Shown here piece by piece: positions 32,620 through 40,250 of a stretch of 64,000 nt of DNA. The DNA is from DASYXT01 sp035934555 (GTDB taxonomy: Bacteria > Verrucomicrobiota > Verrucomicrobiia > Limisphaerales > UBA8199): positions 112,726 through 176,725 of the forward strand of contig DASYXT010000075.1 in the NCBI GenBank assembly GCA_035934555.1, written 5' to 3'. The position numbers were made by a program, and so were the translations under genes. Position 1 is the stretch's first letter, and each line of letters begins with the position of its first letter. Under the pieces are notes generated by a model. The model saw only the letters and a program-made list of their open reading frames with translations, was not told where the DNA came from and did no database searches.

Positions 32620-35316
32620 TCATTGCGGCGGCGGGCCCTGTGAAACTTGAACCAGCTCAGCGGGGCGAATCCATTTGGCAAATGCGGCGCGGACATCCGT
32701 TGCGTTTAATTTGAGGTAGCGGTGCGCGGCGCGTACCGGTTCGTCCAGGGGCAATCCCAGCAAAGAGCGCGACAACCAGCCACCGGCGATCCGTTCGACG
32801 CTCGATTCGGACAGCGGCACTTCCCGCAGCAGCAGGACTTTGGCCTGGCGCAGTTCGCGCGCGCTGACGGCATGCGATTGCATTTGGCGCAGATTGCTGA
32901 CCACAATCGCGCGGGCTTTGGCGACATTGGGTGGATCGCACGCGTATTGGACCGCGTAAATGCCACGCGTGTCGCCGACGCTCAAATCCGAACCGACAAA
33001 ATACACCAGGCCGGCGTTTTCGCGCAGGTCGCGGTACAAACGGGTGGCGTAAAACGCGCCGCCCAGCACGTGGTTACCCAACTCCAGCGAATAATAATCG
33101 GCGTTAGTGCGGGCCATCGGCAAGGTCTGGGCAAGCACAACCCGGTCCTGCACCCTGCTGGCATCGGGCACCTCGGCAATGCCGGACGAATTAACGGGGG
33201 CGGGGGGGAAAACTGTGTCGGGTTTGGGGCCGGAGTTAGCCCAGGCACCAAAGGCCTGGACTACCAGCGTGATCGCTTGCTGTGGCGGGATTTTGCCGAT
33301 CACCACGATCGTCGTCAGGTCCGGCCTGAAAGCGCGCGTGTAATAATCACGCACGTCCTGCATGCGCAACGACTGGATACTCCGCGGGGTCGTTTCGCGT
33401 TGGACCGGGTCGGTCTTAGTGTACAGGCGCCGGCGCAAAGCCAGGCGGGCCTGGTAGCCCGGGCTTTGCAGTTCGCCTGCCACCGCTGCGGCCAATTGCG
33501 GTTGGAGAATCTTAAACGCGGCTTCAGGCAGCGCAGGCGAGAGCATGTTTTGCGCGAGCAAATGCACCGCCGGCTCAACCTGTTCGGTCAAAACCTGCAC
33601 CGAGAAGTTGGTCCCGGGGGACTCGATGGCCCCGATTTGGTCCAGGGCCTTTTGGAAGGCCAGCCGGTCCAACTCGGTTGTGCCGTAGGAAAGCAGTTCC
33701 TGCAGCACTGCACCGACGCCTTCCTGCCCGCGCGGCTCTTCCATTTTTGGATTTGTCTGGATGCGGCCATAAATGCTGACCGTGTCGCTGACCGACTCCG
33801 GTTGCACGATGATGTGGAGCCCATTGGCCAGGTTCGTCACCACCGGGGATAGAGTGGAGGCCGGAACTTCAAGCCGGTTCACGGCCGCTTCAGCCCAAGC
33901 GGGCAGCTTCACCGCCTTTGTTTCCGTCGGTGTGAAAGATTCTTTGCCGCCAAACCCGCGTGAGGCCACCGGTTTGCCGGAAGGCTGCGGGGTGAGGATC
34001 GCCGCCAGCGCATGCCCCAGGTCCAAATATTGCCGGGCCACGCGCATCACATCCTCCACCGTCACGCGCTCAATCGCCACGATGTCCTCGTCGGGTGAAG
34101 TGCGCCCTTCGACCGCGACCGCTTGGGACCATTCCTCAGCCAAACCGGACACCGAGTTGCGTTGCAGTTCGAAGTTGGCGACCTCGCGCCGCTTGGCAGC
34201 CTCGACCAAATCCGCCGTCAGAGCGTTGGTGATTTGCGAAGTGACCGCGGAGCGCACCTGCGCCAGCAAAGCTTCGGTTTCCGCACCCGCCGGGAATTCG
34301 GCGATGGCGTAGCCCAGGCCGGCTTTGGGCAGGCTGTCATACTCAAAGGACGCAGCGAGGGCTTTGCCGGCCGGAACCAGCCCGTACAGCTCCCCACGCT
34401 GGCTGCTCAACACATCCGAAAGCACCTGCGCCGCGGCATAGTCCGCGCTGTCGGAACCTGGAAAACGGAACGCAACCACGACCATCCCGTACGGTTGGTC
34501 CGTTTGGAGGCGCACCGTCTCGGGTGTGACAGGCCGGAACTGGAACTGCGGCCGCGCCGGCAAAGGCTGCCCGGGGATGGAATCAAAGTTGCCGTGCACT
34601 TCCTCGAGCACCCGTTGCGGATCGACTTTGCCGGCGATGACCAGCACGGCGTTATTCGGACAATACCAGGTATGATAAAATCGCTGCAGGTCGGCGGCGG
34701 TCGTCCGCTCAAACGAGGGCCTCGAGCCCAGCGCATCATGGGCGTAAGGGGTGCCTGCGAAAAAGCGTCCGAGCAGGTTGGTGTACATCACATAGTCGGG
34801 GTTGGAGACATCCTGCGCGACTTCCTGCTCGATCGCGCCGCGCTCCTGGCCCCAAAGCGCCGGCGTTAACAGGATGCCCCGCATCCGCAGCGCCTCGATG
34901 TGCAGCACAATGGGCAGGTCCTCAACCGGGACCGTAAAAAAATACTGTGTGACCGATTGCTGAGTATCGGCGTTGGAGTCGCCACCCAGGGCGGCAGTGA
35001 TATCCGCGAGCTGACCGGCCGACAACCCCGGGCTGCCGCGAAACATCATGTGCTCGAGGGCATGGGCGCTGCCGGGGAACCCCGTCGGGGTTTCATCGCC
35101 GCCAACGCGGTAATTGATCATGGTTGTGACCACCGGTGCCAGCGGGTCCTGCACAATGATAACCTGCATTCCGTTGGTGAGGGTGGCGCGGGTAATTGGC
35201 TCCGTGCTCAACGCCGCGGTCGCGGGCCCAGAAACATAGAGAACAATTGCCAATACCAAATACCCCGCCCAGCCAGCCGTTGCTCGGGAGACTCTACTTC
35301 GGCGGAGCGCGGACAT
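32620..35316 (-). CDS. M16 (pitrilysin/insulinase) zinc peptidase with two M16 units
   Basis: About 898 residues. The start is uncertain: the ATG at 35316 gives MSALRRSRV followed by a good signal anchor (GYLVLAIVLYVSGPATA), but that ATG lies inside a family A repeat variant. ATG 35418 gives 34 more residues. The first M16 unit has the inverted zinc motif HALEH in FPGSAHALEHMMFRG plus the downstream Glu (ERGAIEQEVAQD). The second unit (from about residue 470) lacks the motif and is structural, as in bacterial dimer-like M16 proteins. A periplasmic peptidase, convergent with the isomerase-like gene; the 69-base gap has a short cataccccggcggtatg hairpin. Confidence 0.9.
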   Translation of the reverse strand: MSALRRSRVSRATAGWAGYLVLAIVLYVSGPATAALSTEPITRATLTNGMQVIIVQDPLAPVVTTMINYRVGGDETPTGFPGSAHALEHMMFRGSPGLSAGQLADITAALGGDSNADTQQSVTQYFFTVPVEDLPIVLHIEALRMRGILLTPALWGQERGAIEQEVAQDVSNPDYVMYTNLLGRFFAGTPYAHDALGSRPSFERTTAADLQRFYHTWYCPNNAVLVIAGKVDPQRVLEEVHGNFDSIPGQPLPARPQFQFRPVTPETVRLQTDQPYGMVVVAFRFPGSDSADYAAAQVLSDVLSSQRGELYGLVPAGKALAASFEYDSLPKAGLGYAIAEFPAGAETEALLAQVRSAVTSQITNALTADLVEAAKRREVANFELQRNSVSGLAEEWSQAVAVEGRTSPDEDIVAIERVTVEDVMRVARQYLDLGHALAAILTPQPSGKPVASRGFGGKESFTPTETKAVKLPAWAEAAVNRLEVPASTLSPVVTNLANGLHIIVQPESVSDTVSIYGRIQTNPKMEEPRGQEGVGAVLQELLSYGTTELDRLAFQKALDQIGAIESPGTNFSVQVLTEQVEPAVHLLAQNMLSPALPEAAFKILQPQLAAAVAGELQSPGYQARLALRRRLYTKTDPVQRETTPRSIQSLRMQDVRDYYTRAFRPDLTTIVVIGKIPPQQAITLVVQAFGAWANSGPKPDTVFPPAPVNSSGIAEVPDASRVQDRVVLAQTLPMARTNADYYSLELGNHVLGGAFYATRLYRDLRENAGLVYFVGSDLSVGDTRGIYAVQYACDPPNVAKARAIVVSNLRQMQSHAVSARELRQAKVLLLREVPLSESSVERIAGGWLSRSLLGLPLDEPVRAAHRYLKLNATDVRAAFAKWIRPAELVQVSQGPPPQ

Positions 35317-35326
35317 TCCTGTCCGC
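35309..35326. repeat. Interspersed repeat family A variant at the M16 start
   Basis: gcggacattcctgtccgc, followed by agcaac as in other family A copies. It overlaps the ATG at 35316 of the M16 gene, so the repeat may have provided or shifted the start codon. Confidence 0.65.
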
Positions 35327-35512
35327 AGCAACTTCCGAACGCCAGCGGGCTCGCATTTACCGGGACACAACCCCACCCCGGAATGCAACCCGCATGGTTT
35401 GAGCTTCGTAATACGCATAGTCACCAACCATTCATCACCGCGCCGCCGCTGCAAGTAGGGAAAGGCCCGCCCGACCTAACGGAGCCTCGTTAAGTGCGAA
35501 ATTCGGGCGATT

Positions 35513-36784
35513 ATGCTACAATGGGCGCTGATGATAAGCTGGTCAGATGCAAAACGGGAAATAAACTGGCGGTTAGGTATGGTTTTCGGCTGCGGCCTGG
35601 CGTTAGGTTGGCTCGGAGCCATGGGTTGCGCCGCCACGCGAACTGAGCCGAATTTCGAGCTGATGTCGCAGGCCTGGAACACCATACACCAGGAATATGT
35701 CGATCGCGGCGCCCTCGAACCCAAGGAACTGACCTATGGCGCCATCGGCGGGATGGTGGACGCTTTGGGTGACACCGGCCATAGCACCTTTCTCACGCCA
35801 GACATGGTCAAGGAACTAAAGAATGTCGAGCGCGGTGAGTTTAAAGGTGTTGGCATTGAAGTTCAGATGAAAAACGGCCACGTCGTGGTGGTCGCGCCGA
35901 TTGATGGGTCACCAGCCCAGCACGCCGGAATTCACGCCGGCGATATCATTGTGAAGGTCGGCGGGCAAGACATCAGCGATTGGCCTCTCAACCGCGTCGT
36001 CGAGCACATCGCCGGACGCGCCGGCACCCATGTGACCCTCACGCTGCAGGACCCGCACTCCAACCATACGCGGCAGGTCGCGCTCGTCCGGGCCTCAATC
36101 CGGTTGCATGAAGTCACCTGGCACCAGTTACCGGGCACGACCGTGGCGCATTTGCGGCTGGCGACGTTTGACGCGGGTGTCACACGAGACCTGCGCCAGG
36201 CCTTGAGCGAAATCCAGCAGCAAAAGCTCAGCGGGATCATTCTTGATTTGCGGGACAACCCAGGCGGCCTGCTCGAAGAAGCGGTCAGTGTTGCCAGCCA
36301 ATTCCTCACGAGTGGCAATGTGCTGCTCGCCAAGGATGCCAAGGGCGAGCTCGACGCCATGCCGGTCGAGAAGGGCGGCATAGCCACTTCGATTCCGCTG
36401 GTGGTGCTGATCAATGAGGGGACGGCCAGCGCGGCGGAAATTGTCGCCGGCGCTCTGCAAGACGCCCATCGCGCAAAGTTAGTCGGTGACACGACTTTCG
36501 GCACCGGGACCGTGCTGCAACAATTTCGTCTGGCGGATGGTTCGGCATTGCTGCTGGCGGTCGAGGAATGGCTCACTCCCGACGGTCAATCGTTCTGGCA
36601 TAAAGGAATCACGCCGACGCTCACCGTGAACCTGCCCAATGACGTCACACCTCTGCTGCCCAGCGCCGAAAAAGAACTCACTCCCGAGCAACTGCAACAG
36701 ACCGACGACCACCAGCTTCTGAGCGCTCTGGAGTCCTTGGGGACCGAGCAACGCGTCAATGCTGAAGCCCGGAAGGTGCGCTAA
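35513..36784 (+). CDS. S41 C-terminal processing peptidase-like protein
   Basis: 423 residues (ATG 35531 also possible). Membrane-anchored N-terminus (MVFGCGLALGWLGAMGC; lipobox-like but imperfect). A PDZ domain (FKGVGIEVQMKNGHVVVVAPIDGSPAQHAGIHAGDIIVKVGG) is followed by the S41 core (LSGIILDLRDNPGGLLEEAVSVASQFL). The nucleophile Ser306 is in the usual context (NEGTASAAEIVAGALQD). At the position of the general-base Lys (FGKGTVQ in Prc/CtpA) the sequence reads FGTGTVLQ, with Thr331. Either this branch uses another base or the protein is a non-catalytic PDZ scaffold. Divergent from the M16 gene. Confidence 0.88.
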   Translation: MLQWALMISWSDAKREINWRLGMVFGCGLALGWLGAMGCAATRTEPNFELMSQAWNTIHQEYVDRGALEPKELTYGAIGGMVDALGDTGHSTFLTPDMVKELKNVERGEFKGVGIEVQMKNGHVVVVAPIDGSPAQHAGIHAGDIIVKVGGQDISDWPLNRVVEHIAGRAGTHVTLTLQDPHSNHTRQVALVRASIRLHEVTWHQLPGTTVAHLRLATFDAGVTRDLRQALSEIQQQKLSGIILDLRDNPGGLLEEAVSVASQFLTSGNVLLAKDAKGELDAMPVEKGGIATSIPLVVLINEGTASAAEIVAGALQDAHRAKLVGDTTFGTGTVLQQFRLADGSALLLAVEEWLTPDGQSFWHKGITPTLTVNLPNDVTPLLPSAEKELTPEQLQQTDDHQLLSALESLGTEQRVNAEARKVR

Positions 36785-36804
36785 AAGGCGCGGCCACCTT
36801 TTAG
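36781..36804. terminator. Bidirectional terminator-like hairpin
   Basis: Perfect 8-base arms CTAAAAGG and CCTTTTAG around an 8-base loop, between the convergent S41 gene and the small membrane-protein gene. The outer A/T pairs give short U-runs on either strand. Confidence 0.55.
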
Positions 36805-36837
36805 AAAACTGCCCTCAGCCGGGGCCCATTCGGCACC

Positions 36838-37092
36838 TTAGCGGGAAACTGCGCGCCGTCTTTTCTGTGACCACACGAACCAAAGTGCCGCGCCCGTGGG
36901 TACGAGAGCGGCCGCACCAAAGACGGCAATAAAAAGCACCAAATCGCCAAAGGCATCCATGCCGCCTGAGGCCTGGGCGTCCGACACGCTCGTGAGCGCC
37001 GTGTGCAGTGCAACGGCGGCGCAGGCCATGAGGAACGCTAGTTCGTATTCTGGTTGCACCCGCAGGTCGGGACCATTCCGGCTGCCGATCAT
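36838..37092 (-). CDS. Small two-helix membrane protein, unknown
   Basis: 84 residues from the ATG at 37092. Two hydrophobic segments: ELAFLMACAAVALHTAL (about 18-34) and FGDLVLFIAVFGAAALVPTGAALWFVW (about 48-74), followed by a basic tail (SQKRRRAVSR), which suggests both ends are cytoplasmic. The frame is closed by a TAA about ten codons upstream of the ATG. I recall a related two-helix hypothetical family but no function. It stands alone; 37093-37254 upstream holds no ORF I would support. Confidence 0.55.
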   Translation of the reverse strand: MIGSRNGPDLRVQPEYELAFLMACAAVALHTALTSVSDAQASGGMDAFGDLVLFIAVFGAAALVPTGAALWFVWSQKRRRAVSR

Positions 37093-37254
37093 GGACTCGC
37101 TGAGTGATGAACCCCACTCCGCTTAATCGGGTTGCCGGAACATTGCCCTGCCGTCTCCCACACCACCTGACATGGGGGCCGCATGAGGCGGTTCCTGGCA
37201 GATTAACGGCTTGGGGGTTGGGGACCTTCCCCGGATCGTAATGCAGTTGAAGCG

Positions 37255-38040
37255 CTACTTGGCTACTGGGCGCGAGGCGCGGTACAGCAGCACGATTCCG
37301 GCGGCGATAAACGGCAGGCTCAGCAATTGTCCCACCTTTAAGGGCAAGCCGGTTTGGTAATCGGCCTGGTGCTGCTTCACAAATTCGATGAAGAAGCGAA
37401 AGGTGAAGACGCTCACCAGGAACAACCCCAACAACAACCCGCGGGGGGTGCGCTCGCGCAAACGGTTGTACACCCAGAGCAACCCGAAGAAAACCAGCAG
37501 GTAAGCCAGCGCCTCATAAAGTTGCGCCGGATGCCGGGGCACGAGGTCTTCGCGCGCGAAAACAAACGCCCACGGGAGCTGCGAGGGTGTACCCAGAATC
37601 TCTGAATTGAACAGGTTTCCCATCCGAATGAAAAACCCGCCCAGGGCAGTCGGCACAGCGACACGATCCAACAGCCACAGGTATGGCTGGTCTGGCCGGC
37701 CGCGGGTGTAAAGATACAAAGCCGTGAGGACGCCTAGCGCACCGCCGTGGCTGGCCAGGCCGCCTCGCCACACCTCCAGTATCTCGATCGGGTGGCGCAG
37801 GTAATAATCCGGTTCATAAAACAAACAATGGCCAAGGCGCGCGCCAATGATGGTGCCCAGCACTATGTAAATCAGCAACGTGTCCAGGCTGGCGAGGTCT
37901 TTGTGTTCGAGGCGGAATTGCCAGCGGGCGATCCAGTACCCGATAATGAAGAGCAGGGCGAAAAATAATCCATACCAGCGCACCGCGAACGGACCCAGGT
38001 GCACCAGGATGGGCCGAACATCCCAATAGATGTAGGCCAT
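37255..38040 (-). CDS. lgt: Prolipoprotein diacylglyceryl transferase
   Basis: About 261 residues from the ATG at 38040, which overlaps the stop of the upstream reductase by one base. Polytopic, with the Lgt signature GFFIRMGNLFNSEILGTPSQLPWAFVF (Arg and Asn of the H-[G]-x-G-N-[FL]-xNxE-type motif), VWRGGLASHGGALGV (His essential) and RHPAQLYEALAYLL. It attaches diacylglycerol to the lipobox Cys of preprolipoproteins in the cytoplasmic membrane, and so serves the lipoproteins encoded in this window. Catalytic residues visible are intact. Confidence 0.95.
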   Translation of the reverse strand: MAYIYWDVRPILVHLGPFAVRWYGLFFALLFIIGYWIARWQFRLEHKDLASLDTLLIYIVLGTIIGARLGHCLFYEPDYYLRHPIEILEVWRGGLASHGGALGVLTALYLYTRGRPDQPYLWLLDRVAVPTALGGFFIRMGNLFNSEILGTPSQLPWAFVFAREDLVPRHPAQLYEALAYLLVFFGLLWVYNRLRERTPRGLLLGLFLVSVFTFRFFIEFVKQHQADYQTGLPLKVGQLLSLPFIAAGIVLLYRASRPVAK

Positions 38041-39056
38041 CAGGCGTGCCGCCACGCCGGGTTGCCGTGCGGGTGATCCATCGCCACCTGGTTCTCTTCG
38101 GCCAGGAAGATGGACTCACGATTGGCGGCCATGTGCTTGAGTTGTTCGCCCCCCGCTACGTCCAGTGGGCGGAACATCTTAGCCGCCTCGATCGTCTTAT
38201 CCAGCAGATCCACAAAGGACGTTGGAATGACCGCGGCAACTCCTTTCTGCGACAGCGAAAAGCGCACGGCCAGTTCGACGTGCTGCGGGTCCTCCACCGA
38301 ACTGTACCACCAATCATGAGTTTTGGGAGCGTCCTTGGGATACTTCCCCCAGGACAGAGGTTTGATGGCCAGCACCCCCATACCCTGCTCGTTGGCCAGC
38401 GCGAGGATTTCCTTGCCGAAATTGCGGTTGTAAAACTCAACGAAGTTGATCGGAAACATCACCGTGTCGAACTGGAATGTTTTCATCGCCTCGAGCGCCG
38501 CTTTTGTGGTATGCGCCGAAAAACCGATGTACTTGATCTTGCCCTGCTCGCGTGCTTTGAGGATCGGTGTCATGGCCCCGTCTGCCGCAAAGACTTCCTT
38601 CACCTCGGCCGGCCGCACCAGGTGATGTAATTGGTAGAGATCAAAATGATCGGTCTTCAGCCGCTGCAACGAGAGCTCCAACTCCATCTGGGCCCCGGCT
38701 TTGTCCCGCTTATGCGTCTTGCATGCCAGGAAATACTTGCTGCGCTCGAGCCCCTGCAAACCGATGCCCATTTTGATCTCCGCATCGCCATTGCCGTAAT
38801 TGGGCGCGACATCGAAGTAATTGACCCCGCGCTCGAAGGCATCGTGCAGCGCCGCAGTGCCTTTCTCCTGGTCGGTGTGAAACAAAGACAGCCCCGGGAA
38901 CCCTACCACCGAAACCTTTTGCCCGGTGCGCCCCAGCACGCGGCGCGGCATGCCCGCGACCGTTTCCGCCTCACCGGCAGCAAAAATCTCCGGAACACCC
39001 AAAGCGGCGACGCCGGCCGCGCCGCCCACTGTTTTTAAGAAGGCTCGTCGTTTCAT
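38040..39056 (-). CDS. Aldo/keto reductase, Tat-exported
   Basis: 338 residues from the ATG at 39056 (MKRRAFLKTVGGAAGVAALGVPEIFA), a Tat signal. AKR features: GFPGLSLFHTDQEKGTAALHDAFERGVNYFDVAPNYGNGDAEIKMG contains the catalytic Asp and Tyr, CKTHKRDKAG the catalytic Lys, and HLDLYQLH-like DHFDLYQLHHL the His. The C-terminus has NADPH-binding ALRFSLS-like residues (AVRFSLSQKGVAAVIPTSF). The substrate is unknown; many such exported AKRs of the Planctomycetes/Verrucomicrobia group are uncharacterised. Co-directional and coupled with lgt. Confidence 0.88.
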   Translation of the reverse strand: MKRRAFLKTVGGAAGVAALGVPEIFAAGEAETVAGMPRRVLGRTGQKVSVVGFPGLSLFHTDQEKGTAALHDAFERGVNYFDVAPNYGNGDAEIKMGIGLQGLERSKYFLACKTHKRDKAGAQMELELSLQRLKTDHFDLYQLHHLVRPAEVKEVFAADGAMTPILKAREQGKIKYIGFSAHTTKAALEAMKTFQFDTVMFPINFVEFYNRNFGKEILALANEQGMGVLAIKPLSWGKYPKDAPKTHDWWYSSVEDPQHVELAVRFSLSQKGVAAVIPTSFVDLLDKTIEAAKMFRPLDVAGGEQLKHMAANRESIFLAEENQVAMDHPHGNPAWRHA

Positions 39057-39167
39057 AATCGCTGGTGAATTTTTGTGTGGACCCCCAACTGTGGCGCAGG
39101 TTGCCCGCTCGCGCAACTGCGGAAAAAAGATGTTGAATTGACCCATCCCGATGCCAATGATCCAGGG

Positions 39168-39656
39168 ATGAATTTGGACGAGTTACAACGGAAGAAGGTC
39201 GCGGCCTGGGTCGCCGAAGGGCTGAAGCTCTCCGAGATTCAGAATCGGTTGCAGGCGGAGTTCGGCGCGCAAATGACCTACATGGAGGTCCGACTGCTCG
39301 TCGATGATCTCAAACTGACTCCTAAGGATATCGAACCGCCCAAGCCTTCTGCCAGCGCGCTGGCTGCCGGAGCCGCCGCGCCCGCCAAGCCCCCTGCTCC
39401 TGAGTCTGCCTTGGCAGGGAAACCCGGCGCGAAGCCGGCTGGCGGCGTTGCCGTATCGGTCGATCAACTCACCCGCGCTGGCGCAGTCGTCAGCGGCAAG
39501 GTTACCTTCAGCGATGGCAACCGCGCTGAGTGGTATCTGGACCAGACCGGTCGCCTCGGATTGGTGACCCAGCAACCCGGCTACCGCCCGCCGGCCGCCG
39601 ACGTCCAGCAATTCCAAACCGCGTTGGACGCCGAGCTGAGCAAACTCGGCTTTTGA
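39168..39656 (+). CDS. Small protein with N-terminal HTH-like region and beta-rich C-terminus
   Basis: 162 residues from the ATG at 39168 (MNLDELQRKKVAAWVAEGLKLSEIQNRLQAEF with helix-turn-helix spacing; AEGLKLSEIQ is the turn). An Ala/Pro-rich linker (about residues 60-100) leads to a C-terminal domain (AVSVDQLTRAGAVVSGKVTFSDGNRAEWYLDQTGRLGLV...GYRPPAADVQQFQTALDAELSKLGF). I have the impression of a lineage-conserved protein but can name no function. Divergent from the aldo/keto reductase. The helix-turn-helix reading is inference from pattern only. Confidence 0.7.
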   Translation: MNLDELQRKKVAAWVAEGLKLSEIQNRLQAEFGAQMTYMEVRLLVDDLKLTPKDIEPPKPSASALAAGAAAPAKPPAPESALAGKPGAKPAGGVAVSVDQLTRAGAVVSGKVTFSDGNRAEWYLDQTGRLGLVTQQPGYRPPAADVQQFQTALDAELSKLGF

Positions 39657-39672
39657 ACGCGGTCGCCTGCTG

Positions 39673-39803
39673 GAACCCCGGAGGTGCCCTGTTTATAGCC
39701 CGTCCAGCACACCCCCGCAGGAGAACCCCGCAGGGGTGCCCTGTTTATAGCCCCGTCCAGCAACCCCTCGCAGGAGAACCCCGTAGGGGTGGCCTGTTTA
39801 TAG
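39673..39803. repeat. Tandem repeat, 2.6 copies of a 50-53 base unit
   Basis: Units begin gaacccc at 39673, 39723 and 39776 and share ggtgccctgtttatag and gtccagcaaccc-like parts. Each carries a small hairpin (accccgcaggggt). There is no conserved ORF. This starts a 594-base non-coding stretch (39657-40250) that holds only repeats and hairpins. Confidence 0.8.
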
Positions 39804-39838
39804 TACGGGCCGCCCTCCTTCCTCATTTTCTTTTTTTG

Positions 39839-39902
39839 TTTTTCGGTGGCGCGGACCTCACCCCTGAATCGACCCGGGCCTTGCATCCGCGCCACCGAAA
39901 AA
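39839..39902. repeat. 17-base inverted repeat
   Basis: tttttcggtggcgcgga (39839-39855) and its exact reverse complement tccgcgccaccgaaaaa (39886-39902) flank 30 bases. The A/T ends make it look like a large terminator hairpin on either strand, or a small non-autonomous element. Confidence 0.75.
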
Positions 39903-40025
39903 TGAAAAAACAATCGGGAGGGGCGCCAGACGGCCAATCATTCAGAAAAATGGATCTCCGCAATAATAGGCGAGGTCTCCATTCGGAGCGAACACCAGCG
40001 AGACCTTGCACCTCGACTCTCATTA

Positions 40026-40084
40026 ACACCCCCATTCATGGGGGTGTGGCGACCCTGAGGGACAGGCAACCCTTTTTAAGGGTT
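40026..40084. repeat. Two hairpins upstream of the restriction-modification gene
   Basis: acacccccattcatgggggtgt (40026-40047, 10-base stem, 2-base loop) and aaccctttttaagggtt (40068-40084, 7-base stem). The DNA from 40085 to 40250 is strongly pyrimidine-rich, and I see no Shine-Dalgarno close to the ATG at 40251. Confidence 0.65.
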
Positions 40085-40250
40085 TCCCTCCGCGGCGGGT
40101 GCCATGCCAGTCCTCGGAAAAACCGCCAGGACTACTGCCCCTTTCTCAGATTTAATCGCGCCCTTACCCGGCCTGTGAACCTTCCCCCCTTGTTTCCCTC
40201 CCCTGCTTTTGCCACCCTCCCCGCATCGTGTTCAGGCCGCCCCGCATTCC

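Noticed and set aside
37140..37254. Fragment reminiscent of group II intron 3' sequence (gccgcatgaggcggtt)
   Set aside because: Too short, no reverse transcriptase, no convincing domain V hairpin.
39673..39803. Possible CRISPR array
   Set aside because: Units are contiguous with no unique spacers and contain their own hairpins; it is a tandem repeat.
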